From assembly GCA_017643385.1 (NCBI GenBank), contig JAEPNN010000007.1:62001-126000 (forward strand): 64,000 bases of DNA, in the 5' to 3' direction. The number at the start of each line of letters is the position of its first letter. The stretch's first letter is position 1. The notes under the pieces were generated by a model. It had not been told where the DNA came from. It did no database searches and saw only the letters and a list, made by a program, of their open reading frames with translations. Origin of the DNA: Dinoroseobacter sp. (GTDB taxonomy: Bacteria > Pseudomonadota > Alphaproteobacteria > Rhodobacterales > Rhodobacteraceae). Both the position numbers and the translations under genes were made by a program. This document shows positions 34,453 through 42,625 of this stretch, piece after piece.

Positions 34453-34842
34453 ATGCAGCCCACCAAATCCATCGCGCTTGTTGCGCATGATGCTCGCAAA
34501 GATGACATGGTTGACTGGGCGAGCCACCATGTTGAGGACCTTGCCAACCTCAAAATCTATGCCACAGGCACGACAGGGCAGCGATTGATCGATGGAACGG
34601 GACTTGAGGTCGAAAGGCTTAAAAGCGGACCTCATGGAGGGGATGCGCAATTGGGGGCGCTGATCGCCGAAGACAAGCTGGATGGCTTGATATTCTTCAT
34701 CGACCCGCTGTCAGCGCTGCCGCATGACGTTGATGTGAAATCGTTGCTGCGCCTTGCGATCCTTTACAACACGCCCATGGCCGTGAACCGCGCGTCAGCG
34801 TCAAGTGTCCTTGCGCACATGTTGCAAAGTGACCCTGAGTAA
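34453..34842 (+). CDS. mgsA: Methylglyoxal synthase
   Basis: Converts dihydroxyacetone phosphate to methylglyoxal and phosphate, a bypass of lower glycolysis that releases phosphate. 129 residues. Conserved blocks: IALVAHDARKDDMVDW, IYATGTTGQRL, LKSGPHGGDAQLGALI (phosphate-binding, with the catalytic Asp) and FFIDPLSALPHDVDVKSLLRL (catalytic His). Ribosome site AAGGA ahead of the ATG. Its stop overlaps the start of the broken otnK (TAATG). Confidence 0.92.
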   Translation: MQPTKSIALVAHDARKDDMVDWASHHVEDLANLKIYATGTTGQRLIDGTGLEVERLKSGPHGGDAQLGALIAEDKLDGLIFFIDPLSALPHDVDVKSLLRLAILYNTPMAVNRASASSVLAHMLQSDPE

Positions 34843-35843
34843 TGCCCACCGTCATAGGGTGCATCGCTGATGATTTTTCCGGAGCAACTGATCTGGCAGG
34901 CCTTTTGGCGCGATCGGGCGTGCGGGTATCGCTGCGTTTGGGGGTTCCAGACGCGCCGCCTGACCAGACAGCGCTCTTTGAAGTGATCGCTCTGAAATGT
35001 CGACCGGCGCCGGTTGAAGAAGCCGTTTCCGAGTGCAGAGAAGCGCTAAGTTGGCTGCAACGCGCTGGGGCAAAGAGGTTTTTCTGGAGGTACTGTTCGA
35101 CATTTGATTGTACGCCGGACGGCAATATCGGACCGGTTGCCAAGGCCTTGATGAATGATCTTGATGTGAAACAAACCATGTATTGCCCCGCCTTTCCCGA
35201 AAATGGTCGGGCAGTTTTCATGGGCAATCTCTTTGTTGGATAGGAGCCTCTCGCAGAAAGCCCGATGAAGGATCACCCTTTAACGCCGATGCGCGACAGT
35301 AATCTGATGCGTCTGTTGGCGCCGCAGGTCACCAAGCCTGTTGGTCTGGCAGACCGGTTGTGTGTGGCAAGAGGGGCTGAAGCGCTTCGGATGGAGCTTG
35401 AACGGCTTAACACAAACGGTGTCGCTCATGTCGTGATAGATGCCGTAGCGAACGAAGACCTCTTCGTGATTGCACAAGCCTGTCGGTCAATGCGTTTGAT
35501 GACCGGGGGCAGCGCGGTCGCCATGGCCTTGCCAGCCCTATATCTTGAGGATGGGACGCTCTCGGCCGATACACCGAAGTTCGAACAGCCCGCGCTTGAA
35601 CCCGGTGCCGTTGTGCTTTCGGGAAGCTGTTCTGCGATGACCCGTGCCCAGGTGCGCAGATATCTCGAAGGCGGGGCACCCAGTTTTCAGCTTGATCCGG
35701 TCGCGCTTGCCGTGAGCGGGCCAGACGACGTCCTGAACTGGTTTGGCGCGCAGTTCCTGACCGGGGACAGGCCGTTGGGGGCCGAATACAAACCAAATGG
35801 ACCTACAGAGGCTTCGCTGGGCTGGCTGCCGCGCGCCGGTTAG
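34842..35843 (+). pseudogene. otnK: Four-carbon acid sugar kinase (OtnK/DUF1537), broken by an in-frame TAG and 3' truncation
   Basis: The first 133 codons match the OtnK N-terminal domain (IGCIADDFSGATDLAGLLA, CSTFDCTPDGNIGPVA, YCPAFPENGRAVFMGNLFVG). Then comes TAG at 35241-35243. The same frame goes on as EPLAESPMKDHPLTPMRDSN and RLLAPQV, exactly the next block of the family, so only a nonsense codon interrupts it. At the other end the nucleotide-binding C-terminal part with VVAGGETSG is missing: about 330 codons remain of roughly 420. OtnK phosphorylates 3-oxo-tetronates. Two independent lesions indicate a decaying gene. Readthrough or a sequencing error at the TAG would not cure the missing C terminus. 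Coupled to mgsA by a 1-bp overlap; dusA follows. Confidence 0.82.
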
Positions 35844-35885
35844 GTGCCGTATCGACGAACGGCGCGGGCTTTGGTAGGCAGCGCC

Positions 35886-36887
35886 ATGACTTCAGAGCTG
35901 CGTCAGAAACCATCGCGTCTAAGCGTTGCCCCGATGATGGATTGGACCGATCGGCATTGCCGAAGGTTCCACCGTGCATTGTCGCGTCATGCCTTGCTTT
36001 ATACCGAGATGATTACTGCGCCTGCATTGGTCAAAGGCGATGCCCGTCATCTTTTGCGCCATGACACGACGGAGTACCCTTTGGCCCTGCAGCTTGGCGG
36101 ATCAGATCCCGCGGAACTGGCGGAAGCCGTGCGCATTGCCTGTGGAGAGGGCGATTTCTACGAAATTAACCTGAATGTAGGCTGCCCGAGCGATCGGGTT
36201 CAGTCAGGCTTCTTCGGTGCGGTTCTGATGGAGCGACCCGGTCTTGTTGCGGAATGCGTGGCTGCCATGATCGCAGCCAGTGATGGTCCCGAGATCACCG
36301 TGAAGTGCCGGATCGGTGTCGATAATCAGGTCCCGGAAGAGGTGCTTCCGGACTTCCTGTCGCGCGTAAGTGCTGCCGGAGTAGGGCGCTTTGCCATTCA
36401 CGCACGCAAGGCCTGGCTTCAGGGATTGTCTCCAAAGGAAAATCGCGAAATTCCTCCTCTGGATTATGATCTGGTCCGGGCGATGAAAGGCATTTTTCCT
36501 GCACTTGATGTGTCGATCAATGGTGGAATTGGCACCCTCAACGAAGCCGAGGCATTTCTGGAACAGGGGCTTGATGGCGTCATGTTTGGTCGTGCCGCCT
36601 ATCACGATCCAATGACGGTTCTGTCGCAAGCGGATCGGCGAATTTTCAAGTCCGGCGAGGACAGAACGGCGATGGACGCAATCGATGAAATGCGGCCCTA
36701 CATCGCGGCGCATTTGGCTGAAGGTGGAAAGCTGGCGCAGGTCACACGGCATATGCTGGGGCTTTTTGCCGGACGCCCCGGCGCGCGGATTTGGCGGCGG
36801 GTCTTGTCCGAACACGGACATCGCCAGGATGCTGGGCTCGAGGTTCTGGACCTCGCCTTGTCCGAGATGCAGGCGCGCGCCGCCTGA
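35886..36887 (+). CDS. dusA: tRNA-dihydrouridine synthase A
   Basis: FMN enzyme that reduces uridines 20/20a in the D-loop of tRNA, 333 residues. Seen: SVAPMMDWTDRHCRRFHRAL, LLYTEMITAPAL, EINLNVGCPSDRVQSGFFGAVLM (catalytic Cys in GCPS) and FAIHARKAWLQGLSPKENREIPPLDY, the DusA-specific segment, then SINGGIGT and GLDGVMFGRAAYHDP. ATG at 35886 begins just before the conserved N terminus. Immediately downstream of the otnK remnant. Confidence 0.93.
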   Translation: MTSELRQKPSRLSVAPMMDWTDRHCRRFHRALSRHALLYTEMITAPALVKGDARHLLRHDTTEYPLALQLGGSDPAELAEAVRIACGEGDFYEINLNVGCPSDRVQSGFFGAVLMERPGLVAECVAAMIAASDGPEITVKCRIGVDNQVPEEVLPDFLSRVSAAGVGRFAIHARKAWLQGLSPKENREIPPLDYDLVRAMKGIFPALDVSINGGIGTLNEAEAFLEQGLDGVMFGRAAYHDPMTVLSQADRRIFKSGEDRTAMDAIDEMRPYIAAHLAEGGKLAQVTRHMLGLFAGRPGARIWRRVLSEHGHRQDAGLEVLDLALSEMQARAA

Positions 36888-36950
36888 GGGGGCCATTGCC
36901 TCTTCTACGAGCGCGCGCTAGCTACCCCGCGAACCCGGAGACAAACGACC

Positions 36951-37769
36951 TTGCCAGAAATGTCATTGCTACTGCCGCTTGCGATCTTGCTGATGCTCAT
37001 TGGTGCATGCGCGGGGATACTGTCTGGCTTGTTGGGCGTTGGCGGCGGCATTTTTCTGGTACCCGCGCTCTTTTATGCGTTTTCAGCCTTGGGCTATTCC
37101 AGTGATGCCCTGATGCAGATTTGCCTCGCAACATCGCTTGCTACGATTATCGTGACATCGGTCCGGTCCATTCAAAGTCACAACAAGAAGGGCGCAGTTG
37201 ATTGGGATATCCTGAGAACCTGGGCCCCTGGGATTGCTGTAGGCGCGGTGGTCGGCATGCTGACGGTGTCAGGCCTGGAAACACAGACCTTGCAGGTTAT
37301 CTTTGGCGCTATGGCGCTGATCGTCGGTCTCTACATGGGGTTTGGACGCCCTGAATGGCGATTAGGTCACGCTATGCCAACGGGGATGACCCGGATTGTG
37401 ATGTCGCCGACACTTGGGTTCTTCTCTGTTTTGATGGGCATCGGCGGTGGCAGTTTCGGCGTTCCGCTGATGAGCCTTTATAACACGGCCATCCATCGCG
37501 CGGTCGCAACGGCAGCTGGGTTTGGTGTGATCATCGCTGTGCCAGCCGTTATCGGCTTTGTTTTTGTTGAAACACCTGCCATGGCCCCACCGTGGAGTAT
37601 CGGTTTGGTCAACGTACCGTCCTTCATTCTGATCATTGCGATGACATTAATTACAACACCTTACGGGGCGAAGCTCGCGCATTCGATGGATGCAAGACCT
37701 CTGAAACGTGTCTTTGCAGTCTTCTTGATTGCGGTTGCGCTTAATATGCTCCGCCAAGCGCTGTTATGA
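36951..37769 (+). CDS. TauE/SafE-family permease (sulfite/organosulfur exporter type)
   Basis: 272 residues with eight membrane helices arranged as an internal repeat. The family motifs GLLGVGGGIFLVPAL and GIGGGSFGVPLM mark each half. Members export sulfite or sulfoacetate or import sulfonates/anions. GGAGA at 36937-36941 is 9 nt before TTG 36951, which supports that start over ATG 36960. The stop overlaps the following 2OG-oxygenase-like gene by 4 bp (ATGA). Confidence 0.87.
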   Translation: MPEMSLLLPLAILLMLIGACAGILSGLLGVGGGIFLVPALFYAFSALGYSSDALMQICLATSLATIIVTSVRSIQSHNKKGAVDWDILRTWAPGIAVGAVVGMLTVSGLETQTLQVIFGAMALIVGLYMGFGRPEWRLGHAMPTGMTRIVMSPTLGFFSVLMGIGGGSFGVPLMSLYNTAIHRAVATAAGFGVIIAVPAVIGFVFVETPAMAPPWSIGLVNVPSFILIIAMTLITTPYGAKLAHSMDARPLKRVFAVFLIAVALNMLRQALL

Positions 37770-38506
37770 GCCTTTCGGATCGCGGTTGGCAGGTTTTCCC
37801 GGCAGAGCCTGCGACAATCGATTGGGCGCGATCTGTATCGACTGAGGTTTCTGACGCCCTCAAAACAACCGAGCGACGTCATGGGGCCACCTGGGCGCCC
37901 GGTGTCGATCTTCTGAAGAACGATGCCTCAGGTGCCGTCGCGGGGGGCGTTGCACTCGTAGGGGAAGCTCTCGTTGCAGCCCAATCTCTGATTGGCCCGC
38001 TTCCGCTTCATGCAGCGCAGATTTCAGCGGTTTGGCCGGGATATCCGAAGCAGGATCCTGAGGAAAGCGATGCAAACCATCACTATCGGCGCGCCCGGGA
38101 TGCCGCGCATATTGATGGCTTGTTGCCAGAAGGACCAAATCGGCGGCGTCATCTGCGCGAACCCCACGCTTGGATTTTGGGGATTGGCCTGACAGACACA
38201 CCAGCTGCGCCGCTTGTTGCGTGGAAAGGGAGTGCGCCGGTGTTTCGAAAGGCATTTACGAGCGCTTTTGAGGGGGTGCCGCCGGAAAGCTGGGGTGATG
38301 TTGACGTCACTGATCTGTACCAGTCCACCCGGCGTAAAGTTTTTGAAACGTGTGCGCGCGTCGAGATACCGCTCCAGACAGGAGAGGGGGTTTTGTTAGA
38401 CAGGCACGTGCTGCATGGGGTGGCGCCTTGGGCAGGTCAAGACACAGGCCCGCGCGTCACAGCGTTCTTCCGTCCTGAACTTCCAACCACTGCGGAGTGG
38501 CTTTGA
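37766..38506 (+). CDS. Putative 2-oxoglutarate/Fe(II) dioxygenase-like protein
   Basis: 246 residues, only weakly recognisable. A possible 2-His-1-carboxylate iron site is formed by AAHIDGLLP (His-x-Asp) and DRHVLHGVAPW (distal His), with the Arg of GPRVTAFFRPE fitting 2-oxoglutarate binding about 15 residues later. The spacing agrees with phytanoyl-CoA-hydroxylase-like oxygenases. Translationally coupled to the TauE-type permease, so it may act on a transported compound. Alternatively it is an uncharacterised family. Confidence 0.6.
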   Translation: MSLSDRGWQVFPAEPATIDWARSVSTEVSDALKTTERRHGATWAPGVDLLKNDASGAVAGGVALVGEALVAAQSLIGPLPLHAAQISAVWPGYPKQDPEESDANHHYRRARDAAHIDGLLPEGPNRRRHLREPHAWILGIGLTDTPAAPLVAWKGSAPVFRKAFTSAFEGVPPESWGDVDVTDLYQSTRRKVFETCARVEIPLQTGEGVLLDRHVLHGVAPWAGQDTGPRVTAFFRPELPTTAEWL

Positions 38507-38528
38507 CCCGAGGCTGCGATACGTCCCT

Positions 38529-38771
38529 TTAGAGCTTTGGCGCCCGCTTCAGCCGTGCGGCACGGCCACCACGGCGGGTAACGGGCGCTTTTTCACGTGA
38601 TGGCAGTTCTCGCATAATCGCGGCCCGTTCATTGGAACTCATAGAACTCCAGCGTCCAATTTCGTCAATAGATCGCCCGCAGCCGGTGCACAGACGGGTT
38701 TCGGGGTGAACCACACAGATGTTCACGCAAGGGCTTTCGATTTCTGCCCGTTTCCAGACCTTTTGTGTCAT
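38529..38771 (-). CDS. DUF1289 small cysteine-containing protein
   Basis: 80 residues. SPCVNICVVHPETRLCTGCGRSIDEIGRWSSM is the DUF1289 signature, with four Cys that could hold a metal or an Fe-S cluster, and a basic tail (RRGGRAARLKRA). Function unknown. Its start overlaps the ruvX stop (TAATG). Third gene of a ccmI-ruvX-DUF1289 unit. Confidence 0.87.
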   Translation of the reverse strand: MTQKVWKRAEIESPCVNICVVHPETRLCTGCGRSIDEIGRWSSMSSNERAAIMRELPSREKAPVTRRGGRAARLKRAPKL

Positions 38772-39250
38772 TATGCGTTTGCCTTCATGTGTCGGAGCCG
38801 ATCCAGAGCTCCTTGCAGGATATAGGACGCTGCAACGTGGTCTATAACCTCTGCGCGACGTTTTCGTGTCGTATCCGCTTCCAAAAGGGCCCGTTCAGCG
38901 GCCACCGTGGACAGACGTTCATCCCAAAACCCAATGGGAAGAGGGGTGCGCGCGGACAGATTTCTGGCAAAAGCGCGTGTAGACTGGGCACGTGGCCCCT
39001 CAGACCCGTCCATGTTGCGTGGCAGCCCCAACACCAGCCCGCCAATGTCCCGGCTGGCAAGAAGTGCCTCTAAGGCGTCGGCATCTACGCCGAATTTCTT
39101 GCGACGGATCGTGTCCAGAGGTGTGGCGACGCACCAAAGCGGGTCTGATACAGCGACGCCGATCGTTGCCGTTCCAAGATCAAGGCCTGCCAGAGCACGC
39201 ATCGGGGGCAAGGCTGCCAGAAAGTCTTCCACCGCATCATAAACCGGCAT
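38771..39250 (-). CDS. ruvX: Putative Holliday junction resolvase / pre-16S rRNA nuclease YqgF
   Basis: 159 residues, RNase-H fold. GLDLGTATIGVAVSD carries the first catalytic Asp; VLGLPRNMDGSEGPRA, PIGFWDERLSTVAAER (Asp/Glu) and the C-terminal DHVAASYILQGAL complete the site. Known roles in the family: 16S rRNA 5' end processing and possibly junction resolution. Overlaps ccmI (TAATG upstream) and the DUF1289 gene downstream by single bases. Confidence 0.9.
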   Translation of the reverse strand: MPVYDAVEDFLAALPPMRALAGLDLGTATIGVAVSDPLWCVATPLDTIRRKKFGVDADALEALLASRDIGGLVLGLPRNMDGSEGPRAQSTRAFARNLSARTPLPIGFWDERLSTVAAERALLEADTTRKRRAEVIDHVAASYILQGALDRLRHMKANA

Positions 39251-40485
39251 TACTGTTCGACCCCTGCGTCGCGGGCAGCCTCAAGGATCACGACACGGTT
39301 GATGTCGTCCGGGAAAACCTGTTGGGCTTCGCGCCAGATGGCTTCGGCCTCTTGTGTGCGTCCTAAAACGCCATAGGCACGGATCAGACGGGCCCATTCT
39401 TCCGGCGGCCCACCTTCTGTTCCCAAACGCTGGGCGAGGCCGCTGACCATGCCTTCAATCATCTGCAGACGATCGGCGGCTGTCATGTCTTGAGCCGCTT
39501 CAATATCCTCGCTCGAGGGGCCGCGGACCGGGGCTGCGCCGCGTTCTGGAGGCACATAATCGACGCCTGCCTGCATGGCCGCAAACTCGATCTGGTCACG
39601 AATAGGATCCTGCCAGGGCGCATCCGCGGGGCTTCCTGCCAGCAGTTGCGCCCAGATCCGAAAGGCGAGATCTGCTCGGCCAGTCTGGGCAAACATCAAG
39701 CCTGAGTAATAGCGCGCAACCCCATTCAAGGGATCAAGGTCTAGTGCACGGCTGATCACAGCTTCTGCTTCGGGGGACACGTAACCACCCGCTGCCAGCA
39801 CCATCATGTCGGCCAGATCGGTGTAGTCCCTGGCGCGTACGGCTTCACCTTGCAACTGGACAACGCGGGCTTGTGCCTGCCAGGCCGCGCCATAATTGCC
39901 GAGACTCGCTTCTTGCCGAGCGAGAAGTCGGTGTCCTTGCAGATCATTTGGCCGTTCTGACACAACTGTCCGCAGCTGTTCGACAAGCTGCAAATAGGCC
40001 GGATCAAACGCGTCGAATGAAGGCGGTGGGTTGCGTTCCAGCGTATCGGCTTCTGCAAAGGCCTGACTTGGGCGGTCTGCGCGCGCCTGTTCTGCCATCT
40101 CGATGCGATCGGCCAAAGGCAAATCAGGATAGCCCGGAGCTCCAAGCCAGGAATACGCACCGAAGCTGCCAGCGATCACTAAGACCGCAAGACCGACGGC
40201 AAATGTGCTGGCTAAGGGGGGCGCGGTGCGCGTGTCGTCGGTTTCGCCCTGTGCGGTCTTGTCCGCATCAAGGATGCGGCGCGAGATCTCCAGACGAATG
40301 CGTTCTGCCTCGTCTTCGGAGACGGTGCCCCGCGCCAAGTCGCGATCAACCTCCTTGAGTTGGTCACGATATACCTGCAGGTCATAGGTCGCTGCAGGTG
40401 CCGCTGCCGCGCGTGTGCGTACGACCACAACAGTAAATGCAACTGCTACGACGACGCACATTACTGCCGCCACTGCCCAGAACAT
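39250..40485 (-). CDS. ccmI: Cytochrome c biogenesis protein CcmI
   Basis: 411 residues. Holds apocytochrome c for haem attachment in the System I pathway. Two N-terminal membrane helices (FWAVAAVMCVVVAVAFTVVVV and FAVGLAVLVIAGSFGAYSWLG) enclose a cytoplasmic loop with YDLQVYRDQLKEVDRDLARGTVSEDEAE, the CcmI signature. The periplasmic part has TPR-like repeats (RLLARQEASLGNYGAAWQAQ…). Two ATGs at 40494 and 40485; the second is better spaced from AAAGGG. First gene of the three-gene unit. Confidence 0.9.
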   Translation of the reverse strand: MFWAVAAVMCVVVAVAFTVVVVRTRAAAAPAATYDLQVYRDQLKEVDRDLARGTVSEDEAERIRLEISRRILDADKTAQGETDDTRTAPPLASTFAVGLAVLVIAGSFGAYSWLGAPGYPDLPLADRIEMAEQARADRPSQAFAEADTLERNPPPSFDAFDPAYLQLVEQLRTVVSERPNDLQGHRLLARQEASLGNYGAAWQAQARVVQLQGEAVRARDYTDLADMMVLAAGGYVSPEAEAVISRALDLDPLNGVARYYSGLMFAQTGRADLAFRIWAQLLAGSPADAPWQDPIRDQIEFAAMQAGVDYVPPERGAAPVRGPSSEDIEAAQDMTAADRLQMIEGMVSGLAQRLGTEGGPPEEWARLIRAYGVLGRTQEAEAIWREAQQVFPDDINRVVILEAARDAGVEQ

Positions 40486-40719
40486 TCCCTGCATCCCTTT
40501 TCTTGTTCCAAATCCCCATCTAAAGCCCCGCCAGCGAACTGGAAAGGGGCAGCCGCAGGTGGCGCGTGAATTTCTCCTGACCAGAGCCCTATCAATCTGC
40601 GGCAATTGCGGGCAGATGTCGGTTTTTCAGCCCATAACGACGTGTTTACTCTTGGGTCCGGGACACACCCATTGCACATAAGGCCAGTGATCTTCTGACC
40701 CCTCAAAGGGACCCCGCCC

Positions 40720-41967
40720 ATGCGCCGATATTCTGCCTTTGCAATCGCCCGAGAAGCCGCTCGTTACCACACGGGTTGGGAACGCGCCTGGCGCTCGCCC
40801 GCACCAAAATCCGACTACGAGGTTATCGTGATCGGGGCAGGGGGTCACGGGCTGGCCACCGCCTATTACCTGGGTAAGAACCACGGTATTACGAATGTGG
40901 CGATCCTTGAAAAAGGATGGCTGGGCGGCGGCAACACCGGCCGCAACACCACAATCATTCGCTCGAACTATTTGCAGGATCCGTCAGCTGCGATCTACGA
41001 AAAGGCGCGTAGCCTGTATGAGACCTTAAGCCAGGACCTGAATTACAACGTCATGTTCTCGCCGCGCGGCGTTCTTATGCTGGCCCAAACCCAGCACGAA
41101 ATTCGCGGCTATCAGCGTACCGCGCATGCCAACGCGATCCAGGGTGTGAAAACCGAATGGATCGGTCCGCAGAAGGTTAAGGAAATCTGCCCAATCATGA
41201 ACATCCATGGGCCACGTTACCCTGTGCTGGGCGGGTTGTGGCAGGCCCGTGGCGGAACTGCCCGGCATGACGCCGTCGCCTGGGGCTACGCACGTGCGTG
41301 CTCGGATATGGGGATGGATATCATCCAACAATGCGAGGTCACGGGCGTTGAACAAAAAGGTGGCGTTGTCACTGGCGTTCAGACCACCAAAGGTCGGATC
41401 GGCACCAAGAAGCTCGCTATTGTGGTCGCGGGTCACTCTGGCGTTCTGGCCGACATGGCGGGGTTCCGTTTGCCGATTGAGTCGGTTGCGCTGCAGGCGC
41501 TTGTTTCTGAGCCTATCAAACCGTGCATGGATATCGTCGTGATGGCCAATACCGTTCACGGCTATATGAGCCAGTCTGACAAGGGCGAGATGGTGATCGG
41601 CGGCGGTGCAGACGGGTATAACAACTATACCCAGCGCGGATCTTTCCATCACGTTGAAGAAACCGTACGCGCCTTGGTCGAGACGTTCCCGATTATTTCG
41701 CGCCTGAAGATGCTGCGCTGGTGGGGTGGGATCGTGGATATGACGGGCGATCGCTCACCAATCCTGTCCAAAACGCCTTTGGGTAATTGTTTCATCAACT
41801 GTGGCTGGGGCACCGGGGGCTTCAAGGCCATTCCGGGGTCTGGCTGGGGCATGGCTGAGCTGGTGGCGAAAGGCGAACCCGGACCGCTGACGGCAGAGTT
41901 TGGGCTCGATCGGTTCACGCAAGGGCGGTTCATCGACGAGAGCGTCGCGGCAGGGGTGGCGCATTGA
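40720..41967 (+). CDS. soxB: Sarcosine oxidase, beta subunit
   Basis: Catalytic flavoprotein subunit of heterotetrameric sarcosine oxidase, which demethylates sarcosine to glycine with transfer of the one-carbon unit to tetrahydrofolate. 415 residues. FAD-binding loop VIGAGGHGLATAYYLGKNHG, then EKGWLGGGNTGRNTTIIRSNY. His in GGTARHDAVAWGYARA (about residue 183) corresponds to the residue to which FMN is covalently bound in this family. The end of the flavin site is CGWGTGGFKAIPGSGWGMAEL. First gene of soxB-D-A-G, a route for methylated amine/betaine breakdown common in roseobacters. Confidence 0.95.
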   Translation: MRRYSAFAIAREAARYHTGWERAWRSPAPKSDYEVIVIGAGGHGLATAYYLGKNHGITNVAILEKGWLGGGNTGRNTTIIRSNYLQDPSAAIYEKARSLYETLSQDLNYNVMFSPRGVLMLAQTQHEIRGYQRTAHANAIQGVKTEWIGPQKVKEICPIMNIHGPRYPVLGGLWQARGGTARHDAVAWGYARACSDMGMDIIQQCEVTGVEQKGGVVTGVQTTKGRIGTKKLAIVVAGHSGVLADMAGFRLPIESVALQALVSEPIKPCMDIVVMANTVHGYMSQSDKGEMVIGGGADGYNNYTQRGSFHHVEETVRALVETFPIISRLKMLRWWGGIVDMTGDRSPILSKTPLGNCFINCGWGTGGFKAIPGSGWGMAELVAKGEPGPLTAEFGLDRFTQGRFIDESVAAGVAH

Positions 41968-42011
41968 TGAGACTCGTGCGCGCTTTTGCCAAACTCGGGA
42001 ATTTGCTCAGA

Positions 42012-42227
42012 TCACTCGCTGCCCGAATGATCCCCCATTGGTATCGTCCCATGGGCGCGGGTCGCGTGGTCTGCCGCGCGCATGCTTTCCCGGTCCACCT
42101 CGGTCTGGGCGCGCGTATCCAGCGTCAGATCGTGCTTCAGGATCACGCGCTTGGTGCGCCATTCGTAAAACGCCAGCACGCAGGCACCCGCAATCAACAC
42201 CACAAACAAATACACCAACCATTCCAT
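42012..42227 (-). CDS. Small single-pass membrane protein, antisense within the sox operon
   Basis: 71 residues, unrecognised. An N-terminal hydrophobic helix (WLVYLFVVLIAGACVLAFY) is followed by a charged tail EWRTKRVILKHDLTLDTRAQ and ending in acidic/His residues. It fills the 330-bp space between soxB and soxD but lies on the opposite strand. The ribosome site is weak. The amino-acid make-up looks protein-like, while the overlapping forward frame (41964-42308) looks random. Reality uncertain. Confidence 0.4.
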   Translation of the reverse strand: MEWLVYLFVVLIAGACVLAFYEWRTKRVILKHDLTLDTRAQTEVDRESMRAADHATRAHGTIPMGDHSGSE

Positions 42228-42301
42228 CGCGAGATTATTGCGCAGTCCGTCTTAGGACACAACACCGACGCGATCCGCACATCGCTGACGGAGGCCCAAA
42301 A

Positions 42302-42625
42302 ATGCTGATCCTCGAATGTCCCTACTGTGGCGTGAAAGCCGACGAAACCGAGCTGCATGGCGGCGGCGAAGCGCATCTGAAGCGCTATGGACCGGGCTCG
42401 TCTGACGCGGATTTTGAAGGGTATCTGTTTCACCGCAAGAACCCCAAGGGCGTTCATTTTGAACGCTGGCGGCATGTAAACGGATGCGGAAAGTGGTTCC
42501 ACGCTGCCCGGTGTACCGCAACGCTTGAGGTTTTTGGAACATACCCGGCACAGGTCACAGCGCCTCCGAAGGCACTGATTAACAAGATCAAAAAGAAACG
42601 ACCCGACTGGGAGGGCTGGACATGA
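42302..42625 (+). CDS. soxD: Sarcosine oxidase, delta subunit
   Basis: 107 residues. ECPYCG…(GVKADETEL) and the later CGKWFHAARCTAT provide three or four Cys/His ligands for the zinc site of the delta subunit. YLFHRKNPKGVHFERWRHVNGCGKWF is characteristic. Ends 4 bp into soxA. Confidence 0.94.
   Translation: MLILECPYCGVKADETELHGGGEAHLKRYGPGSSDADFEGYLFHRKNPKGVHFERWRHVNGCGKWFHAARCTATLEVFGTYPAQVTAPPKALINKIKKKRPDWEGWT

Noticed and set aside
34842-35843. Frameshift as the cause of the broken otnK
   Set aside because: Both parts are in the same reading frame; the break is a TAG codon.
36204-36896. 230-codon open frame antisense to dusA
   Set aside because: dusA on the plus strand has all catalytic motifs; the antisense frame has none.
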